From: Gymnopilus junonius
Taxonomy: Eukaryota; Basidiomycota; Agaricomycetes; Agaricales; Galerinaceae
DNA length: 24,420 nt
NCBI GenBank assembly: GCA_015501075.1
Contig: JADNYJ010000469.1
Coordinates: 1-24,420 of the forward strand
Direction: 5' to 3'
How positions within the stretch are numbered: the first letter of the stretch is position 1; every line of letters starts with the position of its first letter. Of the stretch, positions 9,492 to 18,830 are shown in pieces. The notes under the pieces are model-generated. The model was not told the DNA's origin. It was given only the letters and a program-made list of their open reading frames with translations, and did no database searches. The translations under genes and the position numbers were made by a program.

Positions 9492-10674
9492 GATCATATC
9501 GGGGTGAAAAATAGACCTTCCGGTGTACGGCAAAACATCATGTTTGGTGCATGTTCCTACACTTCGAGGGAAGTTATGGTCCAATTGGTGGAGTTGGTTT
9601 CGAGGGATCTCAGACTTTCTCGAGGAGAATCTTCTCGTGTTTGACAGAGTAGCTCATGAAATGCGGTAAAAGAAGCCAGCACAATCACTGATGATTTCAT
9701 ACGTTGGTACAAGGGATAAGAATAGTGGCAAGCTTCACAGTGACCTACGTATGGAGCAGAAAGAAAACTGCAGGTCGAGTCAGCAGATATCTCTGAATAG
9801 ATAGACGTCAATGAGCCTCGAACCTTATGTCTAGGATAGAGATCGGCCTTCGAAGGGCTGGCCTGACATCGAGTAGGAGCAGACCTGTGACAAATATAGT
9901 GCCTTGCGGAATCGCTCAAGTGACGGCTGGATGAGAGGAAGTAGTGCTCAGAGTAAGAAATCACAGAAAACACGAGTGAAGCCAATATTGACGCAAGAAT
10001 TTCTGATGGTGGGACAAGATTAGACGTGATAGGTATTAGGAAGCAATGACGATTTGGCGGTGGTATTCAAGTTGGTGTGATGGTGGTACTGCGCTAGAAA
10101 ATTATATCATTTCTCCCGCCCTGCAAGTTCGCACGTGGCACAAACATAGCCTCAGGGCGATTGGAGGGGGAAAATTTTGCTTGTCATTCCATGCTATGTA
10201 TGTAAGAACCACTAACAGCAAAAATATAGTATAAGCACCCAGCGGACGAGCCAGGAAAGTGCAAACCATCATAAGTAACCTCAGAAAAGGCGAAAGCCAC
10301 CATATAAGGGAGGAGGTCGGAGAGATCTAGAATCCAACTCGATGATCATGAAAAGATGTATGTTGGTCTAGGGGTGACATCGAAAACAGAAAGAGGGATG
10401 ATGCGTATGGACAACTAATGGAAAATGAAGAATGAGACACGAAAACATGAGAACGAAGGGGGGATGGGGGCGATGCAAATTTACAAGTACAGGTATACAC
10501 AATGCGAAATCAAAACGATTGTAACGAATATTGTCTTCAGAGATTGCATGCAAGAGAAAAAGATTAGAAAAAAGCGGCCGATATCGGGCCATAAGGATAC
10601 GAGAGAAAAATAAAGAGCGTATAACACAATTCAAGCAAGGGGAAGAAAGGTCATGAACAAGTATACCGGGGTAT
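9492..10674. other. Intergenic region between the secreted-protein and kinase genes
   Basis: About 1.2 kb with no convincing gene. It must hold the distal promoter of the secreted-protein gene and the 3' untranslated region of the large kinase gene. A 142-codon open frame runs leftward at 9557-9985, but it has no known motif or credible splice partners. The stretch 10370-10674 is AT-rich. It is open in the last kinase frame down to a TAG at 10368, but reads like untranslated sequence. An AATAAA lies at the probable kinase stop (minus strand, about 10673-10678). Confidence 0.5.
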
Positions 10675-13600
10675 TTATTGAAGTGTACAGTTGCTCGATG
10701 ACGCAGATTTCGATTATGTTTCTTGGTTTTCCTGACATCTCCAGGCATAGAGCCGGGCAATGCGGAACCCGTCGAAGGCGAATCATCAGGCTCGTTTGTC
10801 GTCTCGGATGGAGGTACACGGCGAGAACGAGCCCTATCCATGGCCGCTCCATCAGACACAGGCCTCTTCGTTTTGTCAGCCTCAGCGGTAGTCCCGGAGT
10901 TCTGCGACCGTTGCCCAGTATTTTGTCGACTGGAGAAACTCTCCGCAGCAGTTGCTGCGCTCCTCAGACTGCTGACACCTGTACTGGTGCTTGTCATGGA
11001 CAACGGTCTTTCAGAACGCTTCTGCAGAACCCGCCTCTTGACAGGAGCCTCATCTGCGTCTTTGGGAGGTGCGGAAGAAGAAGAGGGAGCGGTAGGTTCA
11101 GGGGACAAGTTGCTGCGTGATCGCTTGAAAGCGGCCATGAACTTGAAGGCAGTCGGTGGGTGTTCGCTAGTAGGTGTTGCAGGTGAACGAGGCGGCTGAG
11201 CCATATCCATGCTCGTTCTCGGCGTGCTGTGTTCAACGTACGACACATCTGACATGGCAACATTCTGACCAATATCGTGGAGAGCTTCTGCAGGATTGGA
11301 ATAAGCACTGGCAGGGTTCCCTTTCGCGGCATACTGCGCATACAGCAAAAGCTGAGCTCGCAAGTCGCAGGTTGGTGGTGCATTGATGGCACATTTGGCA
11401 TGAGATATTAAACTGCATTGGGAACATAGGACAGCGCTCTTCTTGACATTCAACAAGCAGACGCGGCACACCATCGCTAGTAGTAGAAATTAATTAGCCA
11501 AGTTCATACTCAACAAAAATAAAAAATAAAACTTACGCTTGCTGAAAGTGGTTTTGACAAAGGTATGCTCACGGGGCGAAATTTCATTATCGAGCGGCCG
11601 AAGAGAGGATGTAGACGGTCTACGTCCAGTGGGAGATATCTTGCCATAGCCAAAGTCATCACGTTTCGGGGAGCCAGAGACCTGGCTATCAGATATTTCC
11701 AGCTGCGATAAGATTCGTACAGCGTCAGACTTGTGTAAATCTGTGCTGACGCGTCTTAAGAACGGAATGCTGTCTTGCGGACGGAGCTCCTGCGATCACA
11801 AAAGGTCACTAGGTTGTACTTGGCAGCACCTGAGGAGGAAAAAGCAAACCTTCAAGGCCACCCAATTATTCTTCAGCCAAGGATGCTCGCAAAGCAGTTC
11901 AGCACTAGGGCGTTTGGTAGGATCTTTGTGGAAACATTGCTCCAAAAAGTCTTTCAGGAGCTCCGAGCATTCTTCAGGTAAAGGTGGCATCTCGTCCTCG
12001 ACAATCCGGAACATGACTAGAGTCAAAAGCAATTATTAACACGCTCTGTCCAGCCAGATTAAACAGAGAAAGCATACCCGACATGCTATTCCCAATCTCA
12101 GCATATGGTGGACGCCCCGTCAGCAGCTCAATGACAGTACAACCCAAAGACCAAATGTCCGATTTCGTCGACGCCCCTTTGAGCTCAATAACCTCGGGTG
12201 CCATCCAATTCGGCGTCCCTGCCACATCCTTGATCTCTCTTTCCATGGCGCGGAGATTGAGAGACACACCAAAGTCCGACAACTTGACGTTCCCGTTTTT
12301 CGTCGTCAAGATATTGGCTGCCTTGAGGTCACAATGGACAACGTCGCTGGTGTGAAGATAGTGCAAGCCTTCGAGAATTTTTACGACATAGCTCGCTACC
12401 AGCTTCTCATTCAGCTTGCCAAACGACTTGAGTGTCTGTCCGAGGGAACCATTCTCGGCATACCTAAAATAAGAAAAGTTCGTTAGCACGACAGGAAGAT
12501 TTCAGACCGACAGCAGGGTGGAACAATAAAAACGACGTACTCTAGAACGATGCTAAGAGTATCATCATCCCGAGCCATGCCCTCATACTTGACAATGCTA
12601 GGATGCGACAAACTCTTGACCAAGTCGACTTCCCGCATGAGTTGGGTGACCTCTTCTTCTTTCAGGCCCTCTAGCCTGATGCGCTTAACAGCGACCATCT
12701 GACCCGTGTTCAGATTTAGCGCACGGTACACTGAGCCAAACTGGCCACGCCCGATGCAGTTGCCAAGTTGCTATGAAAGAAAATCAATCAGCATCAGATC
12801 CTAATACGGAACGAGAGCGAAATGAAATGAAATGCGAGCATGAGCCTAACAGAGTTGACAGAAAGAATGAGATATAAGCAAGGAAGGGGGATCAGGAAGC
12901 ATCACCCAGGCAAGCCAATGGGGAGGCATAGAAGCCAAGCAAAAAGGGGGTCCGAGCAAGCAAGCAAGAAGGGAAGGAAAAAGGAACATACAAAATGCGT
13001 CGGCGGCTTCCCATCCTCTCTCACCACCAGCCTCATCCTCACCACACTCCCGTCCACTGAATCCCTCTCGACCAAATCACTCGAACTCGTCGCAGCAGAA
13101 GCCGCTCCCAAGTTTACCATACTCTCAAACCTCGACCTCGGCTTCACCCCTCCGAGCTCATCATACGACTCGGGCCTCCCTCGCGCTCGCGCACTTGACA
13201 TCGACTCGACATCACTCTGGAATCGGCCCCTCAACAACCTCGGGCGCAGCTCACTGTCCGCACCGAACGATGACCGCGGAGACGGCGTGCACCCATGTTC
13301 ACCACCTGCACCTGAGGTGGATACCGACCGGGGAAACGGTACAGGCGCATCGCTGCCAGGACTCTCCGCAGCGTCCTCCATCCCATTTCCATTATTACCA
13401 CCGGCCCTCTGCGGAACACCCTGCCTCACCCCAAGGGACTACCAGAAGTAGGAGATCCGACCCCCGGCTTGGTAGTATGCCTCCTTAAAATGACCCTCCC
13501 AGAGGACGACAGACTGTCAGGGCTCGCCTCCCTCCGCAAGATCGACTCTTTCGGCATGAGGACGACAGGCGCGTCGATACTGTGCCGCGGCCGATGGGTA

Positions 13601-16600
13601 GGTCTCCGCGGAAGCTGGGAGTACGCAGCTTCGCCATCAGTCCTTCGCGCGCCTACGATCGCCAGCTTCCGCGGGGGTGAAATCGACAGCGGTGTGGATG
13701 AGGATGGTCTTCCTCTATTGCCAACGATGTCTTCATGGAGATGAGTGGACGAAGAAGAATGTTGATGCTGCTGTGAAGACTGCGCACGCTTGACGGGGAT
13801 AGCTTGGGCTTGCGTCGCATGCTGACGGGGCGGAGAATGAGATAAAGGCGACGCTGAAGGAGAATCCGCTCCAGGCGCTTGAAACACATTAAGAAAATCA
13901 TCAGGCCATTTCCCTTTCCGTAGGTGCACAGCTGCAGCCAGTTTCTCATCCTTGTCTGCCTGTTGAAGTGCATTCTGCTCCTGTGACCTCGACCTTCCTT
14001 GCAACACAACCGGTTGTCTTCCCTTCCCATGTCCTTGTCCTGCTTCTCGTTCTCGACCATGGCCATGCCCTTTCGAAGACACACTCTCCTCCGTCTCTTC
14101 CGCCACCCTCGTTAAATCCAACACAGGGGTCCCACTAATTTTCCTCTCTCTATGTCCATGTCCATGAATAAACATACCCTTGCCCAACCCAGCGTGCCCA
14201 TTCCCCACGCCCACATTACTGCCATCCGACAGCCGGCGCTTGACTGGACCCATCCCACTATCAAAATGACCCTCTAACCACTCATCCTCATCGTCCTCCT
14301 CCAACTCTCTGGCGAGCTTGCTTCCCTCCGTGCGGGACATGGACGGCGCTTCACTCGTCAAATCGGTCGTCACCGTTCGAATGGTGCCAAACTTATTACC
14401 ACCCGTACCTGTATTGCCGCTATTTGCAGCCCCATTGCTCGTGTAGCCGTACAGACCACTGTTCCTCCCACCATCCAGCAAACTCGACATGGCGCTTGTC
14501 AACGTAGTCTCCGTTTCTGAAACAATAGATTGCCGGACGTTGCTGCCGACACCGCTCCCGCCGCTTACTTTCCGCTGAGTGACGTACGCGTTGTGATTGT
14601 GGCTTGGGCTGGGAGGAGGGTAGGCGGTAGAGGGGATATGGCTCCTGTGGTTATCAATAGCGTTGGGCCGTTGCTGTCCAGGTCCAGGGTGGTAGTGAGG
14701 CTGTCCAATATCATCGTCTACATTATACCCGATGATAGACGCGTCTCCAATTGACGCCCTCGTCGAGTCGGCGACCGAGTCTCGCACATTAGCTGTCGAG
14801 GCTGGATTAAAGCCGCGCAAACGGTCCGAAGTGAATGGCACAGACCCCGGCCCGGGAGCCGCCGCCTGCCTTGCCCAAGCAAGTAGTCCACCCGACTCGC
14901 TCTCGAGCTTTTTCTGAGACGGCTGCTTGCGCAATGGCGAACGAGGAGGAGGCCTCATCATCGTCGGTACTGGAACGGGGTTGAACACCGCGTCATGCTC
15001 AGCATCATCGCTCTGAGAGTCATCATCTTCATCATCCGTATGCGAACGGTCGTCTTCTTCACGACTCCGCTGCGGCGCACGTGAAATATTCGTGCTCGTC
15101 TTGGATCTCGCCAGGGGCGTTCCACTTCCACTCGCGCTTCCTTCTGGACTGCTCGATCTGAGAGGTGTCATATCCTCCGGCGGACTCCACTTCTTTCTCG
15201 GCGTTAACGGCGGCTGATGCATCTGACTGGGCAAAAGGTTGGGCGTAGAGGCAGTCGCGCGCGAAGAGGCAGAGCTGAGGGTGCCATACGGACTCCTTGT
15301 GCCATTGGATGAGGCGTTCTGACTCTCTCTTCCACTCCCATTCTGACTGCTCTGGCTGTGCCCGAGTCCGCCGCCTCTGATCCATTTACCCTTCTCCCTC
15401 TCCTTCCTTCTCTCCTCCTCCCCATCTTCCACAAAACTGACGAGCTTGATAACAGTTCTGGCCACGCGAACGGCAGCCTCCTTGTCCGAAGTGGCTTTCA
15501 TCAGGTCGTCCCTCAAGAACAAATCTTCATTCGGCAGGCCATATGAAGCACAAGCCGCAAGGAACTTGGTGATGTTCGCAGTGCGCACAACGCCGTCTTC
15601 GCGCGCATCGGGGCGGACGATATTGCTCTGTCGAAGTTTGTTCATTAGTCTATAAAAGTTTATCCGTTAAAAGAAGAAGAAATGACAAGAAAAAGGTTGG
15701 ACGCACTGGCACAACACATAGCCATCCTTTAACGACTCGCAGAACACCTTCCGTTCTCTATCTTCCGAAGCAGCCACACCCGAGGTGGACACGTCAATCG
15801 AACTTCTCCTTGCAGAGCTCAAACCTCCAGTAGCAGTCGCGTTTGACCAACTTCTCTCCAGTCTAACAAGGTTCTTCGTGCGAACCTCGACCTCCTCCCA
15901 GTCCTTCAAACCCTGTTCAGTCCGACACATGTGAGGAGGGGGCTTTTGGGCTTCCTTGCATATCAGAGAAGTGGCGGCGCGAATGAGATCGCGTGGAGTG
16001 GCGTCTGGATTCTTAAGAATCTTGGACGGGGAGGTATTTGGTTTGGAAGTTGCTGAAGGAGCGACAGGTGTTGCATTGGAGGGAACCAAAGAGCCAGAGG
16101 AGATATTGAAGTGCCTGTTCTGCGCGTAGGATCGTTGAGTCGGGGAGGTGGCCCTTGGCCGAATAGGCGACGGGGTTGGTGATGGTGATTCCCGCGGTAC
16201 AGGGGAAGAGGCCCGTCGCGCGACGACCGACGAGGGGTGCCATCGACAGACGGTCTGCGCGGTGCATCCAACGAAGTGCGCCTGGTGCTTGGATCTAGAG
16301 ATGGATGCCGCTTGGTCGGAGTAGGCGGCGGACTGGGTGAGGCAGAGGACAAGGGAAGGTGTGATGTGGATGCCGAAGTGAAGCCTCGTGTCGGAGTGAC
16401 GACACGGGCTCTGGTGGCGGCGGCCGAGGAAGGGGACCTTGGACGGATGGCAGTAGGACTTGCAGCACGTGGGGTGAGGGTGGGTTTAGGTTTGGCAGTT
16501 GCGGAAGATGGAGTTCGTGCGAGCTGTCCTCGGTGCGTCGGTGTGGGAGTATCTGGATCTGGATCGCGATCTCTGGTGCGGATACGCGTGGGGGGGTCCC

Positions 16601-17246
16601 GTAAAGGAGGGTGGTGAAGAGAGGGTGAGGAGGGCGATGGCGGGATAGGCGTGTATGACTGTGTCGATCGATGCCGGGAGGGCGAGTCCTGGCCGGGTGT
16701 GCTGATCTGCAGACTCGGCTTGCGGGGCCGTGGTCTCGAGGGAGAGACAAGGACGTCGGCATTGGATGAGGAGGATGCGGGGACGGCCGACTGGGACTTT
16801 GGGGAGGGGAGGGCCGCCGAGGAGAGATGGAGGGCCGGCGACGACATGGAGGCCTGGCGCATGGACGGCGTAAGGAAGCTGGTGAAGCCGGCAGCCCTTT
16901 CCTTCTCTTTGAGTGGAGGGGGGACGGGGGACGGGGTGGCAGAGTCGCGGGCAGTCCGGCGAAAGGTGACCCTCCGTAGCACATTCATCTTCTCCTTGGA
17001 GGGTGGGTCATCCTGGGCCCGTTCCTTGCCCTTGGTAGTGAATGTCGCAAACTCGTCGATAGTCGGCGGTTTCTTTGAACGCGTTGCGGTGCGCAGACTG
17101 TGTTCGAGCGAAGACTTGAGTCTGTGGAAGGCCTTTGAACTGGGCGCTGGGTGGGGCGGGTCTGAGGAGGAGGGGATGGGGGACGCAGCATTGACCCTGG
17201 CTGTCCGGTGGAAGGGTTTGGCGGAGTGGAGGACAGCCGCGGCCAT
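10675..17246 (-). CDS. Septation-type Ser/Thr kinase (Cdc15/Cdc7/SepH-like) with N-terminal CH region and C-terminal C1 zinc finger
   Basis: Exons run leftward: 17246-15707, 15649-13430, 13352-12992, 12770-12541, 12463-12078, 12016-11850, 11789-11537 and 11476-10675 (a plain reading of the last runs to a TAG at 10368). Order: basic Ser/Pro-rich region; calponin-homology-like region at about 470-585 ([18 protein letters not shown], then [20 protein letters not shown]); long disordered linker; kinase at about 1375-1635; C1 finger; basic tail. The kinase has [13 protein letters not shown] (Lys about 1403), HCDLKAAN (Asp about 1496, Arg of HRD replaced by Cys), DFG and [10 protein letters not shown]. 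The C1 finger fits H-x12-C-x2-C-x10-C-x2-C-x4-H-x2-C-x7-C exactly, beginning at [11 protein letters not shown]. Cdc15/Cdc7/SepH kinases drive the septation/mitotic-exit network at spindle poles. One base appears missing in the first exon (16212-16214), since its length does not suit the next splice phase. The 77-nt intron at 13429-13353 is uncertain. The end at 10675 assumes another single-base slip near 10714 that exposes a CaaX box. Two separate genes (CH protein and kinase) is the alternative, but I see no stop-promoter-start arrangement between them. Confidence 0.85.
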
Positions 17247-18830
17247 GGCGGAAGCACGTTTGGCGGTGCTCAGTCCAGAGGGACTAATAAGAGAAGCACG
17301 GCTGAGACAATCTCCCTTTGCGCGCTAAACACCCAGCTGACTCCCCGTGATTGCCTTTTTCAGACCCATGATGAATGCCATGACGCTCGAAAAAAAGAAT
17401 TCTCCAAATTATTATTATTTCCTATCTCCAAGGGGATATCCCGACGCTGCACAACGTTTTTCGTTTTCCAGCCTGTCCCGCTCACCTCCCTCCGTTTGGT
17501 CTCGCTCTTCTCCTCTACCCACCGCCAGCCTCTCGGATGTCCCCATCGCAAGAACGCCCTCCCAAACCAGCCATCTCCACCATCCCTCCGAACCACCTCT
17601 TCCAATCACCCATCACTCGCACCCAGCTACCTACACATGTCTGCTCTCTCTCTCAGTGTCAGCCCATGGATCCGTCATGTGCGAGCCCATAAGATGCGGT
17701 CTTTAAAATAGACCTCTCGCCTCTCTCCGTTTTCCACCGAGTAACAGCCAGTCTTGAAAAATATACCTTTATCGCACCTATATTTGTCTGTCCGAACTGA
17801 ACCTTTATTTACTCCCAATTCAATCCCACCCAACTCGAGTCTATTTCGCCGCATTCATACACGCTCAGCTTCCCCACACTGGCTATGGCTATCTCTCGCC
17901 TTGACCCAAAACCCCGCACATCTATTAAACTGACATTGACGTTCATACCGTCCTGCCGCAGTCATGCGTCTGGTGTCGCCTAGAGCCATATCCGCAACAC
18001 GAGGCAAGCCGCATCTAATGAGATCAGGCTTCTTATTCCCAGTGATTCCGCGACCGTGGCTAACTTGTCCTGCTACCATGTCTTCTATCAGATACCACCA
18101 CTGTGATACCCTATCAACCTTTCCTTGCCCGATATGTATCGGATCTCACGGAGAATATCATTGAACCGTTCGCTCGTCTAGAAAACACTCTGGAGCCTTT
18201 TTCTCCGTGTGAACAAACTGCAGGAAACGACGCTCGATGAAACCATCCCCGAGACTGTGCGGCTCCAAACCCGCTCTACGGCGGATCAAAAAGCACGCTC
18301 CAAACAGCTCACTACGCAATGCCCTTCAACGCTCTGTCATGATCATACATAGCCCACTACGTCATTCGCTTGCTCTCGTCTCAGGGTCACAATTCGCATT
18401 TCCACGCCTGACTGAGGATGAGATTACAGAAACAGAAAAAGGCGTCAGCATCTTATAACAGAACAGAAGAACAAGGACGAGGACTCTGATATCCTATCAG
18501 ACAGACAAAGAACCCATCTTATATTTACTTAAGAACGACATACGTACCGATGATAGCATCATGTGTACGCGACTCGACCTTCGATTCCCAAGACCAAGAC
18601 TCGCAGGACCGGCTATGTCCCGCGAGTTTTTTAGGCTACCGTCGTTGGGACCTTTCTCGGGCAAGTTACTTACTCAGGTCTGACTTCGTTCGCTTGATGC
18701 CCTGTTCTGCTTTATCCTGTTCCGCTTCCTTTTATTTTTCTTGAAATAATGGCAGTACAGACTCAGACTCACATCTCTCAGGGTCCCGCTCGCGCGCAGG
18801 ATCGCTCTCGATTTTTTTTTTAGCTTTCCA
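17247..18830. other. Gene-free upstream region of the kinase gene, pyrimidine-rich on the plus strand
   Basis: No convincing coding gene. The right-hand (plus) strand is strongly C/T-rich over about 17460-17660 and again in patches to about 18500. It reads like fungal 5' leader sequence of a rightward transcript diverging from the kinase gene. Only short frames are present (for example 17964-18164 and 18237-18458), and none joins to a longer product. A run of ten T lies near 18812-18821. It may be a non-coding or long-leader transcript start, or simply the kinase promoter. Confidence 0.4.

Noticed and set aside
9557..9985. 142-codon leftward open frame
   Set aside because: No motif or exon partner, and it lies in the promoter region of a better-supported gene.
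12840..13451. 203-codon plus-strand open frame
   Set aside because: It lies antisense to the kinase gene linker; Ser/Pro-rich coding sequence commonly leaves open antisense frames.
16651..17328. 225-codon plus-strand open frame
   Set aside because: Antisense shadow of the first kinase exon, with no splice signals or motif.
18550..18620. Another TTCGATTCCC string resembling a tRNA internal promoter
   Set aside because: No cloverleaf can be drawn around it.
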